Part shown: in pieces, positions 49,149 through 60,703 of the stretch
How positions within the stretch are numbered: position 1 is the stretch's first letter
Layout: each line of letters opens with the position of its first letter
Source: Chinchilla lanigera
Lineage: Eukaryota; Chordata; Mammalia; Rodentia; Chinchillidae
DNA: 64,000 nucleotides
Direction of reading: 5' to 3'
Assembly: GCF_000276665.1 (NCBI RefSeq)
Contig: NW_004955472.1
Coordinates: forward strand, 2,993,602 to 3,057,601
Notes under the pieces: generated by a model
Seen by the model: the letters and a program-made list of their open reading frames with translations, nothing else
Databases searched by the model: none
What the model was told of the DNA's origin: nothing
Program-made: the position numbers and the translations under genes

Positions 49149-49731
49149 GATGTCTGAGTAGATCCTATTCTTCCACCCTCATCCCCACAACCCACAGTGA
49201 ACTATGATGTGGACATGAAGGACACTTTTATTATTTTAAGCCAGTGAGATTTGGGGATTTTGTTAATTACCCCAAATAAACACAAGAGAGAGAAGTGCAG
49301 GAAAAGAAAGAAGATGGTATGAGACGAAGGCAATACCTTTCCTCAGGGAAATGTGTAAGCATTTTGATTCTTCTGCAGTTTGCAGAGTAAGCACATGGTT
49401 GAGAAATACGAAAACATATAGCAGAACAGGTGGAAGCAGAACCACCAGGTGCTCCCTGACAGAGTGTGGCCTCGTAGAGTCAGGAGGGCAGGCTGTGGAT
49501 GGGGAGGACAAAGTGTGATCATATGCTTCCACAGTGTAGCGTGACGTGTCTCCAGTGTGGGGAATTTGGGACAGGGTCTTGTCAGCGTTAGCCAGCACAT
49601 GTTTAATAATCTTATCATACCTTGCTTCACACTAATTAAAGTTTTAAACAAAATCCATTTCATGATAGCTGCAAGATACACTGTGTACCTGCTTCCATAT
49701 AATAAGTGCTCAGGCATATACACAAAGTAGG

Positions 49732-50112
49732 TGCAGCGGTTTAGATGGAAAATACTCCCCAAAGCCTTACGTGTTTGGAACGTGTTTGGATCATGGGAGT
49801 GATCAGTGAATTCATCCACTGATGAGTTTGGTAGCTGAATGTGATGCTTGTTGTGGTGGGGCCTGATTGGAGGTGGATCACGGGGGTCACGACCTGGAAG
49901 GTTCTGTTCTTCTCTCCGGCTCCTCCCTTTATTCCCTCCTTCCTGGCTGCCACGATATGAGCAGCACTTCGCGCACTGTGCCCCGCTGCCATCCTGCTCC
50001 TGCCTTGGAGCTGGCCAACCGTGGATGGAAACCGTGAGCCCAAACACACCTCTCCCCCTTTAAATGTGGGTGTCAGGTATTTTGTTCCAGTGACAGGAAA
50101 GTGATTAAAACA
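49732..50112 (+). mobile_element. MaLR-type solo LTR
   Basis: tgcagcggtttagatggaaa...ttgtggtggggcctgattgg...ggtgtcaggtattttgttcc...gattaaaaca, 381 bp with TG...CA ends. The sense and antisense ORFs over it are chance. Confidence 0.7.
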
Positions 50113-50911
50113 GTGGCACATTAGGAAAAATTTTTCATTTGAGCCATTTGTGGAATCCACACTCAGCACAGGCTTAACACACAAGAAAGCTTGAGATGGG
50201 CCCAGGAATCACTGCGTTGCAGAGGTCAAAGTTTGCAGAGGAGAAGGGGCTTGGGTACATCTGGCTGTTGGCAGAGAGGAAAGAGCCAAGCTTGACTGGT
50301 GGCAAAAAAGCAAACACATAGGAATAAAAAAGGTGATGCTGTTGATGGACGAAACGGCCTTAGTCTTGGAGTATAATGTTGGGCCAAGCAAAGAGGGCAA
50401 AATTGAGAAAAATACGCACAATGAAGTCAGGACGAGAAGAGCCTTACAAACCATCCCTGGGATTAAGGTTTAAAGCTACAAGTCAGAGTTCCCAGGTCAG
50501 TCAAATATACAGACAAGCCAGACCTACTCCAGCATTTGTTCTCGTAAATACCGTCATCCTGTTTCTGCCAGAGGCATATTTGTGGGAATTTCAAAGAGGG
50601 AGTAGGTATAATGGAACACCCTGGTCCTAAATCTAAACATTCAGAGATAATGAAAAGTATTTATTAGTGCTCTTCTGGAGTATCATTTCTCCTCGTGTGC
50701 CTGATGTCAGGGTCTCATTCTTCTAGATCCTTCCAGTTCTACTTATCTTTTCTGCTATGAAGCTTCACCCTGATAGTTGATCATTCCCTCCTTGTAGAGA
50801 TGTAATACTAGAGATACGTCTCTACCATCTCAGGCTGATTTTAAGTATTTATTATTCAATTGACTCCCACACAAAACTGTGTAAACCTTTATTTCATATT
50901 TCATTGATTTC

Positions 50912-51097
50912 AGTACTAGGAATTGAACCTAGGGCTTTTGCACTGAGTTACACCTCCAGTGTTTTTTATTTTTTATTTTGGGACAAGATCTTGCTAAGTT
51001 GCTAAATTGCCGAGGTGGAGCTTGAACTTGAGATCCTCCTGCCTCAGCCTCCACCAGAGTTCTGGGTTTACAGGCATGTACCACCACACCTGGCTTG
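50912..51097 (-). mobile_element. B1-dID dimeric SINE (antisense)
   Basis: Antisense ID (gtactaggaattgaacctag ... actgagttacacctcc), a T-rich linker, then antisense B1 (acaagatcttgctaagttgc ... ggtttacaggcatgtacc). Confidence 0.78.
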
Positions 51098-51333
51098 TCT
51101 TCCTTTACTAGAAGTCAAAAAACCTTGAGTCTTATTTATAAATTTATCCTTAGCATAGTTCAGTGTCTAACTTACATGAAATGTGAAGTATAATGTTTAG
51201 TGAGTGAACGGATGGTTCTTTGTATAAGCATTTACAAATCACCAGGATTTGATGGTCTGAGATCCTGGAAGGAATGCAATAAATGAAAACTCTGCATTAC
51301 TGTAATTGAACAGTATCTAGAGGAGTACTGATG

Positions 51334-51683
51334 TGTCTTGCTTACTTTTCTCTCGTTGCTGGGACAAAATACCTGATGCCCAAAATTAAGGAAGGAAAGG
51401 TTTATTTAGCTTACAGTTTGTGGAGGTTTCAGTCCATACTTGGCAGGTTACCAGGCAGAGTGGCACATGGCAGAGGGCTACAGCTCCTGGCGGTGGAACA
51501 CAGCCAAAGCAACAAGCACCAAAGGGAGGAATGGCAGCACGCAGCCTCTTCCTCTCCCTTACATGTGCAAACTATCCACCCCAGGGGGGTGTAGTTCTCA
51601 CACCCATAATCACTCAAACTCTTAAAAGCCTGCCCCATGGCCGCTTGAGGCTTTGGGGAGACACCCAGACACAAACCATAACA
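51334..51683 (-). mobile_element. MaLR-type solo LTR (antisense)
   Basis: tgtcttgcttacttttctct...gaaaggtttatttagcttac...gtgcaaactatccacccc...aaaccataaca, 350 bp. It is the same family as 33501-33869 in the other orientation. Flanks tgatg / tggtg are a 5-bp duplication with one change. Confidence 0.82.
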
Positions 51684-52678
51684 TGGTGTATGCACACACC
51701 ATAAGGCAAACCTGAAAGAAGATGATGGAACATATTTGGATACAGAGTTTGAGATAAAGAAATTACTGAAAACATTGTACTGACCACAGGAATGTTTTGG
51801 GCTGTGGTACTGAAACCCTCCCTCACTGAATAAGATAAATCAGATCCAACCTATCACGATTAGCCTCTGGCTTCTCTGAATTGAACTTGTGAGTAAACAG
51901 GACGATGTGAAGTGAGCCGCTCCTCTGCTGCAGCCGCCTTGGGGAGGGCAGCCTGTGAGGAGCGACTTCCATCGACACACAAGGGTAGATGTGCTGAGCC
52001 GGCCTCGGCAGGGACTGTTAAAGGATTTGTCCTGCTAACTTACACCATTGCTCCAGACTCAGTGTGGACTTGTGACTTCCGTCTTCCAGCCAGGTGACAT
52101 CGCCAATCTTGCATCTACAGCCAACCACATCAAAGATCAGCAGAAAATGCGCGGGTATATGGTTTCTTTTCATTCTCGGTCCGCCAAAACAAACAGGCCT
52201 CTCTCCTCATTCCCCATTTTAAGACCCTAATCTTGAGAGTGTTTTCCATTTGCTCATGAGTGGTTTGAGAGGAAATGAAATAGACAATTTCTGACCCGAA
52301 TTTCGCTAAAAAATGTAGAATGGACAAAACATAGACTCTCAGTATGAGCAATAGTAAGTTGTATACTGAAAATAATTTATAAACTGGAAAGGTCTATGCC
52401 AATGACAGGTACCATAACGGAAGTTTGTCCACAAAATGTCTGCACATTGTTTCACTGAATAAACATTTCTATAAAAGCTTAAGTAACATTCAATGAATTG
52501 AGTAACACCAGTAAGCATTGCTATAATCCTGGCTAAAATAAATATTAAGGAAATGATTTTATCTAGATTTGTGATTCAACTCCCCATTTTTTTTGGTCTA
52601 GTGTAGATGTACTTTAAATTTGCCAGGTGAATAAAGTGATGAAAGCTGTTGTAGTATTATTTGCAGTCAGTAGAGTAT

Positions 52679-52705
52679 GGTGTGTGTATGCGTGGGGGGG
52701 GCGTG

Positions 52706-52743
<38 letters not shown>

Positions 52744-52776
52744 TGTGCGTGCGCATGTGTGTGTGTGTGTGTATAT
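52679..52776. repeat. Complex (GT)n microsatellite
   Basis: GT-rich array with GCGT and ATGT variants and a G8 run near 52694. Polymorphism is likely. The - strand Thr-His ORF is an artefact. Confidence 0.95.
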
Positions 52777-53409
52777 GCAAGGAAGTGGGCAGAATAATAA
52801 TGCTTTAGGATCATGATCTGCACCATCATGCTAGTGAAATATCTAAGTACAGATAAGAGAACAAAGTCTTTTGAATATTCTTGTTACTCATAATAATCAC
52901 AGAATTCATGTGTTTTTCATAGCAGGTATGTGTACATCAAAGATAAATTATAAGCAGCAAAGAGATAAAATATTATTTTAGAAATGCAAACAGAAGACAG
53001 CTGCATTTCTATAATGATGGAGGATCTTAATGTTAATTAAAATATTTTTAATAATGAAGACTTTTAAATTCTTATATCACATCTAAGTAAAAAAGAAGAA
53101 AGTATATCAATTATTCTGTAAATTTGTGTCACTATCAAGTGGGTGATTCAGACCTTGTTCTGTCTCCCTCCAAAAGCCATCTTTCACCCAAGATAATCAA
53201 CTAAAACCAGGAGGACGAAGAACTAGTTGTCTATAGAGAGAGCAAGGGAGATAAAAGAAGGGAGGAAGAAAGGAAAGAGAAGTCCCTCTGCAATTCGGGA
53301 GAGAATGCTGGGCTTCAGCCCAGTGCACTTGATGTGTGGGCAGGTGTGTCATGTATGAGATGTAATTTTTGAGGCTGTAATTAAGGGATTTTTTTTTATA
53401 TTTAAGAAT

Positions 53410-53940
53410 ACTAAGTCATTCTTCCAAAAAACTAAAAATTCGAGTAGAATTCCCATTTGACGCAGCAATCCCACTTCCGGAAGTATATCCGATGAAAACG
53501 CAATCAGGGTGCTAAGGAGATCTCCTTCTGTCATGCTCCTTGCTGTGTAATTCACGACAGCCAGGACGCAGAATCACCTGGAGTGTTCATCCATTGGTGT
53601 GTCCACACAACGGCATGCTGTTCAGCCTAACGGAGGAAGGGAGTCTTCTTATTTGTAGTAACATAGGCGGAGCTGGAGGACATTGAGCTAAGTGAAATAA
53701 GGCAAGTGCAGGAAGGCAAATACTGAACAACCTCACACGCAGAATCTAAAAAGCCTAACTTACAGTCAAGAGAATGGTGGTTACTAGGAGAACAGGGGTT
53801 GGGGAAATACTGGTGAAAGGACACAATATTTCGGTTAGGCAGAAGAAGTGACTGTAAGAGGTTTCTTGTACACAATGATGATTACACAATAACATATTCT
53901 ATATTTGAAAATATTTAAGAAAGTACATTTCTAAAGTCTC
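53410..53940 (+). mobile_element. L1 3' end
   Basis: acgcagcaatcccacttccg, gtgttcatccattggtgtgt, gacattgagctaagtgaaat, gagaatggtggttactagga, tggtgaaaggacacaatatt follow the end of ORF2 and the 3' UTR of mammalian L1 in order. Confidence 0.8.
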
Positions 53941-54548
53941 ATCATAAAAGTAAGTGAGCAATGGGTATGTTAAATAGCTTGATTCAATCGTTCTACCTCG
54001 TATGTAAAACATGACACTGAATTCCATAAAACATTTGTTATCTGTAAAATGTTATCTGTAAATTAAAAGTAATATGAATATCTTTAAATAGGAAGGAAAA
54101 AAATACTAGGTCTTACAAACTTTTCACTCCAGACCCCAAAAGACAATGCAGCTATGCTTACAATTATTCACACACTCCATTTTTCAGTAGTTTTATTCCA
54201 TGTTGGTTGTTAATAACTCTACAGAAGAGAAACAAAATTTATGATGTTAGAATAGCATTTCTAACTTAAGTAATACGATAATCCCTTCCACAGGGAAGAC
54301 AAATTCTTCTGTATCTCCAGAGCTAAATTATTTTCGCCTTCACTTACATGTTCTCAAACATCAAATTACATATAAACTCACAGTATACAGTTTGCTTAAA
54401 CTATAAAGCTGAAATTAATTTACAAATGACTTGGAAATGAAAGCATAAAACTAATAAAATTCAAGTAATGCCTATGTTTTAACAACACAAAAACAATAGA
54501 TCCAGTTCAGTAATGGGATTATATGTTTCCCTGTGTATTGCCTTGATT

Positions 54549-54712
54549 TTGTTTTTGTTTTTGTTTTTGTTTTTTGAGACAGGATCTTGTTCTGTAGTTC
54601 AGGCAGCCTTTAATTCACTATGTAGCCCAGGCTGACCTGGAATTCACAGTGATCCTCCTGCCTCAGCTTCTCAAGTGCTGGGAGTACAGGTGTGTGCCAC
54701 CACACCTGGCTC
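54549..54712 (-). mobile_element. B1 SINE (antisense)
   Basis: A (ttttg)n tail on the left, then gagacaggatcttgttctgt ... tagcccaggctgacctggaa ... gggagtacaggtgtgtgcca. Confidence 0.87.
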
Positions 54713-55284
54713 TGCTTTGATATTTAGCATGCTGGACCATCAACTGAATCACCGAACATTGTTTTAATTTTTCTTTATAAATGGTAACATTCACTTGAAT
54801 CAGTTCATTGTTTTGATGACCTGCTCTATTTAATACAACCCCCAAGTTACAATAGTAACAAGTATTTTCACAATGAAAACACAACCAGAAGCTTCTGTTT
54901 TGCCGGCTATTTCACTTATTATGTACCGTTGCTGGTGAGCACATATAAAGATGGAATCTGTAGCCCATGAAATGTGCCCATGGGGGCCTGTTCAGCACTT
55001 CCCCACGTCCAAACAACTGCAAAACCTTTATTCAAAAAATGTGCAAAAACATCACACGGCCTCTGATTGGCTCCCACGAAATTGTGAGCACGTGCAGATG
55101 TGGGTATTTGGTTCCAAGGGGGTGAGTCCAGTGACCTCAATATCACACTGTATTTTTAAACCAGCGTGGAAATGGAAACACATGGGAGACTTTTTCTGTT
55201 AGTGATTTTAATCAGTCACTCTGTCTGAAGTACGGGCTTGACCTTGACAGAAAGTGCAGGGATCCAACTCGCAGTGATCACTTG

Positions 55285-55500
55285 TTCTGGGTGTGTATAA
55301 CCCCAGCTAGCTCGGGAGCTGAAGCGGGAGGATCAAAAGTTCCAAGCTAGCCTGGGCAACTCAGGGAGACCCTTCCTTAAGGCAAATTTTAAAAGGGCTG
55401 GGGAGAGTGCCTGCCTAGCTTGACTAAGACCCAGGCTCAACTCCCAGTACGGCAAAAACCAAAACACAACGAAAAGACAAAGCAAAAAACAAGAAAAGAC
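55285..55500 (+). mobile_element. B1-dID dimeric SINE
   Basis: B1 part (gggtgtgtataaccccagct ... ctagcctgggcaact), then an ID-like part (agggctggggagagtgcctg ... ggctcaactcccagta), then an A-rich tail with aaaac units. Confidence 0.72.
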
Positions 55501-55523
55501 ATCAGACAGGTAAGTTATTCTGC

Positions 55524-55943
55524 TCAGCTGGTCTCAGAAGGATAGTAAGGCAGTGCTTGGCCTACCAGCTGTGCTCCCCAGATGTCCAGCGGAGGGTGCA
55601 GATCAAGACATCGCTGGCACAGAGCGTGAGAATTTCTGCCCATGTGAGTAGCGGCCTTCACCGTGAAGTTGCTGATTATGCTGGCTTCGTACATTTCCAA
55701 AGCACTGTTTCCAAGTAGAGATTTTTTAGGAGACTGCCCCTTGTACATCTTTTCACAGATTTTTCTGATTAACACGGGTACATTTTTCTCCTTGCCATCT
55801 TGCAAATAATGATGCCTTGTGTGGTAAGACAATATAATTTTTTTAAAGCCAAACAACAAATATGAAAGACTCTTATATGGAGATAAAGGAATTTCTAGAA
55901 AAAAGTTAATTTTTTTTTCAACTATTTGCGTTAAGCAATGCAA
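55524..55943 (-). other. Unassigned 139-codon open frame
   Basis: The frame has a lysine-rich N-terminal half and a mixed, protein-like C-terminal half (e.g. SALEMYEASIISNFTVKAAT). It matches no family I can name. It abuts a B1-dID SINE on one side. There is no A-rich tail or target duplication to suggest a retrocopy, and no clear splice signals. Confidence 0.2.
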
Positions 55944-56092
55944 GTGAAGAAAGCATGAAGACTTAAATTACTGACAGAAAGACAAAAAGGAACCGTGCGG
56001 AACGCTTACCTCAATTTCTGGCTGCACTCCGGCGGCCAGGTCCTGCGCTCAGATTAGCCTCTGTGTATACCACCTGCTAAAGACCGGGCCTT

Positions 56093-56160
56093 AGGACTGG
56101 GGCGTAGCTCAGGGGCACCACGCCCGCCTGCCAAGCGCAAGGTCCTGAGTCTGATTCCTG

Positions 56161-56209
<49 letters not shown>

Positions 56210-56220
56210 AAAAAAAAGGG
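56093..56220 (+). mobile_element. ID-like SINE with (CA)n tail
   Basis: An ID-like head (gactggggcgtagctcaggg) with a B box, then a 44-bp CA microsatellite (56162-56205) and an A run in place of a plain A tail. It is older than the other ID copies by divergence. Confidence 0.8.
56162..56205. repeat. (CA)22 microsatellite
   Basis: Pure CA run forming the tail of the ID-like SINE at 56093. Confidence 0.97.
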
Positions 56221-56705
56221 GGGGCCTCAATGTCCTGCTTTTCCTAACTAGTACACTCTGCCGGGGGGCAAACCAAGGCCCCTGCTGGGTTTAGCAAAGG
56301 TAGCTGGAAGTGTAGACTTTAGTAGGCAGAAAGGTGAAGAGGTCAGTTTACTGATGGAAGACACTTTTTCATCTCCTCTCCCGGCCCATTCTTTCTCGCG
56401 CACTAAAATTTAGATCCTTCGCAGCCTTGCGGGCTGGTTACTGAGGCCTCAAATAATACCCAGTTCTGGTGTGTGCGGAATCTTTCCGCGAGCTAGAGCG
56501 CCCTCTTGTGGGAAGGCCTAGTCGTCATCAAGGTACTGCCGCCCACCTGAATTTGAGCCCGCTTTTCCGGGCAGTGCCAAACTGAACACTTTTCTCACTG
56601 CTTTGTTTCTGTTCTCCTCAGCCTCGCGAATTTTACAGCCTTGAGTAAACGGGAAGGGCTGGAATATGCTAGCTAGTCGCCAGGGTTATAAAACTATATC
56701 TTTCT

Positions 56706-56812
56706 TTTTTTTTTTTTTTTTTTTGGTTTTTTTTCTCCGGTACTGGGAACCGAACTCGCGACCTTGCGCTTGCCAGGCAGGCGCTTTGCCGCTGAGCTAA
56801 ATCCCCAGCCCC
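56706..56812 (-). mobile_element. ID SINE (antisense)
   Basis: Antisense ID with a long poly-T tail. A perfect 16-bp duplication aaaactatatctttct lies at 56690-56705 and 56813-56828. Confidence 0.94.
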
Positions 56813-57594
56813 AAAACTATATCTTTCTAAACGATAAGATTTTCTTTTCAAATACAGTAGTGGCAGGCAGTGGGGGACTGTAGTAACACCCGGAGTTAGC
56901 CAGAATAACGGCTTCAGACTAAGGAGAAGACTACACATAGTTAGCCCCACTTACAAAAGGCACATTCATTTGGATTATCAACTGCCTCACCGGGACATGG
57001 GGTCCTTTCTAACGTGGTTGGACACTCAGGGAGTCACTCTCACCTCGGCATTAATATAACAGCGTTGAGGGCTCTAACCTAGGCAGTCTGCAAGACTGTA
57101 ACACGAAATGTAGCTGACACACACACAAAACATAGCTGGCACGAGACAGAAGGCAGGTTAAAAACTGCTTAAATACATAGTTTACTTAAGGCATAAATTT
57201 AAAAACTTTATTTGAAAGAATTTCAAATATACACGAAACAGTATAAAGAGAGGACCATAGTGAGCCTTATTACCTTTCGGAGAGCTTTGACAATCGCTAA
57301 CTCACTACTGTCTTGTTACCCACGCACTTCCTCCCTCCACGATTATTTAAAGGTAAATTCTAAGAACCGTATTCTTCCATCTACACGTTATAAAAGGCCG
57401 TGTTGCTAGGAGATTAGAACTATCCTTTTTGAAAATATAACTACAATGTCATCCTATGTTAAAAAGCTCAGAATTGACATCAGTTCCTCAGTATCATAAC
57501 ATATCACGATAGTGTTCAAATTTCCGTCTTGGCCCCCTTTGGACTCTCCTCTGTTTTACCCTAAACATATACTTGTGTTTAAGAAACAGAGTCA

Positions 57595-58100
57595 CACCCT
57601 ACGACAGCGATGCTCACAGCAGCACAACTCCCAGCAGCAAAACCCTGGGTACAGCCTGCACACCTATCAACAACAGGCGATCGGATTAAAAGGTGATCTA
57701 TACACGATGGGATCTACTCTGCTATAGAGCGACAGATCTGAGACATTCGTAGGAAAAGGGATACACTGGAAAATGTAATGGAGTGAAAGAAGCCAGAGAC
57801 ACAAGCTTAAATACCACATGTTCTCTCTCATGTGAGTGAGGCAAAGTACAAAGAGAATAACAAGGATGGCTAGAAAGGAATGAGGAGCTAGAGCTCTTGT
57901 CATACAGAAGCGGCCCAAAGGAAAACGCGGGAGGGGTGAGGAGGAGCAGAGGGGGAAATAAGCAGAATCATGAGTAGAATATTAGGGCCCCGGTGCGTAC
58001 TGGACCCCAATCAGTGTAAACATTACACGCCACAGCATGAGCTAATATTGATAATATCAACAAGAATGAAAATGTGGGTAGGGATGTCGGGCAGCGGGGG
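57595..58100 (+). mobile_element. L1 3' end
   Basis: tgctcacagcagcacaactc, cacctatcaacaacaggcga, aagaagccagagacacaagc, taccacatgttctctctcat and catgagctaatattgataat follow the end of L1 ORF2 and its 3' UTR. It appears less diverged than the other L1 pieces in the window. Confidence 0.75.
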
Positions 58101-58109
58101 AGAGGGGAA

Positions 58110-59380
58110 CGAGATTAAAAAGGAAACAAGAGCGGTATGTACATGTGACCGCTCCCCAGGACGACTGCAAACGGTATGAACTGCAAATATATACAAAGAA
58201 GAGAGTCCCTGGCGTGCATTCCCTACGGCCCGGGTTTATGCGCCTGTGCCACTTCGGTTGGAGTACGGAGCGCCTCTGTCCCCTGCATTTCCTTCTCAGG
58301 TGCATTTCCATCTAGAAACGTGCCCAGACTCTGGTGCAGATTTCATAAGTACTGTGTTAAATAAGCCTTCCACTAGGGGGCGCCACCGCTGTCACGGATT
58401 GATTTATGAAACAAGGGTTGCAAAAGGATGATATTCTAACTCTACCAATCTTTCTTTTTTTAACCAGTTTTTTATGCTTCTTTGAAGAAATTTGAACTAT
58501 CTTGTTACTTTTAGATGTAAATTGTATAGAGTGTCTAAAAAAGGCTTTTTTTCTTATCATATTTCAAAATAACCAGTCGGTTCCCTAACATAATCCAAAA
58601 GTAACAAATAAATTTTTTAAAAAATTATTTTGAATTCGTGTATATGAATATATTCGATATTTTAAAACCCACTAAGGTTATTAATTGATGCTCAAATTTT
58701 TCCATCTCTGCACTGGGATCCAATTCAAGTTGGCTTCCAAATCCTTTTAACATAACCCTATTAGTCTTTAAAACTTTCCTACTTTCTAGTATGACAAGAA
58801 GACCCAGACTTATTTTTATATTTCTTAACCTAGACCTGGAATTAGCTATTTCTCTAAGACGGTGCTTCTTAAAGAATGGCTTCGGGAACCCTGGGAATGT
58901 CTATGATCCTTTTTTTTTCAATACACCAAATCTATATTTACATCCACATATAATAACATAACTTTAAGCTGAAATATACCACAAATAAAATAAGTAATGG
59001 CTACTGTTTCACAAGTAACAATTAAAATAAATCAAACTGGACTGAAATAAATACATAAACAAAAATTCCACGAATTGTACCTCTATTAAATGTACTGTTG
59101 TCTCAAAGGAAAAAAATACAAAACAGTAGTATTCCAATAGTTAATACTGATAGACAAAAACATTTTGAAGTACAAATGGCTGTTTAAAAATTGCTATTTT
59201 TATGCAGTCAGAAATGTAGTTGGAAAGGAGATCAAAAGCCCACAACATTTCAGCATAACCCAAATTGATTTATTTTCACATAGATTTGGTGATTTAAAAA
59301 AAATACATATTTAAATTTCAGCCTGCTGTTATACCACTTAAAAAAAAAAAAAAGATTTACGTTTACGTCACAGCAAGCTT
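58110..59380. other. AT-rich intergenic DNA upstream of NDUFB6
   Basis: No gene or young repeat recognised. Many A/T runs (e.g. 58610-58630, 59339-59353). Confidence 0.45.
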
Positions 59381-59612
59381 TCCATAGCACTCACTGGGTT
59401 AGGCAGAGACTGAATCAATCACTGTGTAAATGTGTCCATGATCCTTTTATGGACTCTGTGAGGTCAAAATTATTTCCATAATAATACCGACATGCTCTTT
59501 TTCTTTTAAAACTCTCATTCTCCCCCAAATGTACAAAGAGTAGTCCATGATATGTGAGCGAATACAGAAGCAGTTAAAAGAATTCTGCTGTCATTTATTA
59601 AAACAGACATTA
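59380..59612 (+). repeat. Old DNA-transposon-like repeat hosting the U2 pseudogene
   Basis: ttttatggactctgtgaggt, caaaattatttccataataa, aatacagaagcagttaaaag and ttattaaaacagacattaaa resemble a common mammalian hAT-type element. The family is not certain. Confidence 0.45.
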
Positions 59613-59625
59613 AAAGCAAGCACAA

Positions 59626-59658
59626 CCGGGTCTCCGCCTTTTGGCTAAGATCAAGTGC
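59626..59658 (+). pseudogene. RNU2 fragment: 3'-truncated U2 snRNA pseudogene
   Basis: A 33-nt insert contains ccttttggctaagatcaagt, identical to U2 spliceosomal RNA around nt 13-32. It matches the 5' end of U2 (about nt 2-33) with a few changes near the start. Exact 14-bp direct repeats (aaaagcaagcacaa) flank it at 59612-59625 and 59659-59672. It has no poly(A) tail and ends just before the branch-site-recognition sequence. Short tail-less snRNA pseudogenes flanked by target-site duplications are a known class. It cannot function as U2. Confidence 0.88.
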
Positions 59659-59714
59659 AAAAGCAAGCACAAAACTGTCAAACAGCAACATTCAACTCCT
59701 CATGTCATTCATCT

Positions 59715-59810
59715 CTGAGGCCGAGCTTGCAGCTCAGTGGGAAAACCTGCCTAGCAGGCGCGGCCCGGTTCAGGGACCAGAGCTGCCTGGGTACAGGGCT
59801 GACCATTTTT
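59715..59810 (+). mobile_element. Degenerate ID-like SINE
   Basis: gagcttgcagctcagtggga...cctagcaggcg...ggttcaggga resembles an ID/tRNA-like head with mutated boxes. The family call is uncertain. Confidence 0.5.
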
Positions 59811-60363
59811 TAAACACTGGTGATTAAACATCTTTAATCAACAGACTAAGACAAAATGATACCTCTTTTTAAAGATCAGATGCATCGGGAATTCACACTG
59901 ATTTTTCCTACTCAGAATTCAGGACCAGAGGGTTTTAAATCAATCTTATTCAGTGTCTATATTTATATTATGTCCTTGTTGCCTAACAACAATACTAACA
60001 TTAACAATTTTTTTCAGAGTCGTATTAGCGGGACCATACCCACGAAGACCATTCCCAACAACTGCTTAAAAATAGTCCAAGACCTTTTTTCTTGCAGTTT
60101 TACTTTTTGTCTGTGTTTGAGGCTTAGCTTTATGGACATGCAGTAACTGATGGGTGAAAGATTTCTGGAATCGTGTGTCTCTGAGATTATCCTGCCAATT
60201 ATATCAGTTTGATCCATGGGTAGTGTTCTAGATCGGATTTTTGGGGATTGCTTTTTAGAAATTTAATTTTGCCTGTCACCACCCTCCCCACCCGCTTACT
60301 CAGGAATCACCGACCCATCCTCCTTCTGGGTATCGGGTCAATAACACCGCGGGTGGACAGCTC

Positions 60364-60374
60364 TGCGCATGCTC
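60364..60374 (+). promoter_or_regulatory. NRF-1-like site
   Basis: The sequence tgcgcatgctc closely resembles the NRF-1 palindrome (YGCGCAYGCGC). NRF-1 sites are common in promoters of nuclear genes for respiratory-chain subunits, so the position about 190 bp upstream of the NDUFB6 ATG is plausible. An adjoining ctccgcccc (60372-60380) is an SP1-type GC box. Confidence 0.6.
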
Positions 60375-60388
60375 CGCCCCGGCCGCCT

Positions 60389-60395
60389 CTTCCGG
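60389..60395 (-). promoter_or_regulatory. ETS / GABP (NRF-2)-like site
   Basis: cttccgg is the reverse complement of the ETS-family core CCGGAAG bound by GABP (NRF-2), another typical regulator of nuclear-encoded mitochondrial genes. It lies between the NRF-1-like site and the CRE of the NDUFB6 promoter. Confidence 0.5.
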
Positions 60396-60429
60396 AGTCC
60401 GGCGACGCCGCGGAGGCTGGCTCCGGATG

Positions 60430-60437
60430 TGACGTCA
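60430..60437 (+). promoter_or_regulatory. Full palindromic CRE (tgacgtca)
   Basis: A perfect 8-bp cAMP-response element, tgacgtca, sits about 115 bp upstream of the NDUFB6 start codon inside the CpG island. CREB/ATF family proteins bind this sequence. Its perfect palindrome within the core promoter makes it a strong candidate functional site. Confidence 0.6.
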
Positions 60438-60552
60438 CAGCCCCGCGCGGCCGCGGGCGGGCGTCGGCGAAGGTCGCCCTGCGGAGCGGACGAGGTGCAG
60501 CGCGAGCTCGGGCCGGGGAGCCGCGCGCCTTCGCCCCGCCGGCGGCGCCGAG

Positions 60553-60703
60553 ATGAGCGGGTACACGCCGGACGAGAAGCTGCGGCTGCAGCAGCTGCGG
60601 GTGTTGCGACGGCGGTGGCTGAAGGACCAGGAGCTGAGCCCGCGGGAGCCCGTGCTGCCGCCGCGCCGCCCGTGGCCCCTGGAGGCGTTCTGGAACAAGT
60701 TCC
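60553..60703 (+). CDS. NDUFB6: NDUFB6 coding exon 1 (3' end lost in assembly gap)
   Basis: Exon 1 of the complex I accessory subunit B17 (NADH:ubiquinone oxidoreductase 1 beta subcomplex subunit 6), a small single-pass protein of the mitochondrial inner membrane arm. The ATG at 60553 opens 50 codons beginning [16 protein letters not shown] and ending FWNKF. These match human NDUFB6 residues 1-50 as I recall them, including the stretch [16 protein letters not shown]. The block after it (RRPWPLEA) is the least conserved part. The start has G at -3 and no in-frame upstream alternative that fits the family. One further base is seen, then a 100-base N run begins. About 29 nt of exon 1 (human residues 51-60) and the splice donor must lie in the gap. 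The next exon is at 61027. The gene is functional as far as it can be read. Identification is secure. Confidence 0.95.

Larger units (their letters stand above)
47395..49275 (+). repeat. Ancient mammalian repeat split by the LCLAT1 retrocopy
   Basis: Sequence left of the retrocopy (47395-47588, with 'gttctggccaatggaatgtg') and right of it (49149-49275, with 'ttattttaagccagtgagat') resembles two halves of one old mammalian repeat whose end commonly reads '...tttaagccactgagattt'. The retrocopy therefore landed inside it. The family name is not assigned. Confidence 0.5.

Noticed and set aside
49343..50047. 234-codon - strand frame
   Set aside because: Largely antisense to a MaLR LTR (49732-50112); no domain.
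59626..59658. Functional U2 snRNA gene
   Set aside because: Only about 33 of roughly 190 nt are present, with no snRNA promoter elements and with flanking target duplications.
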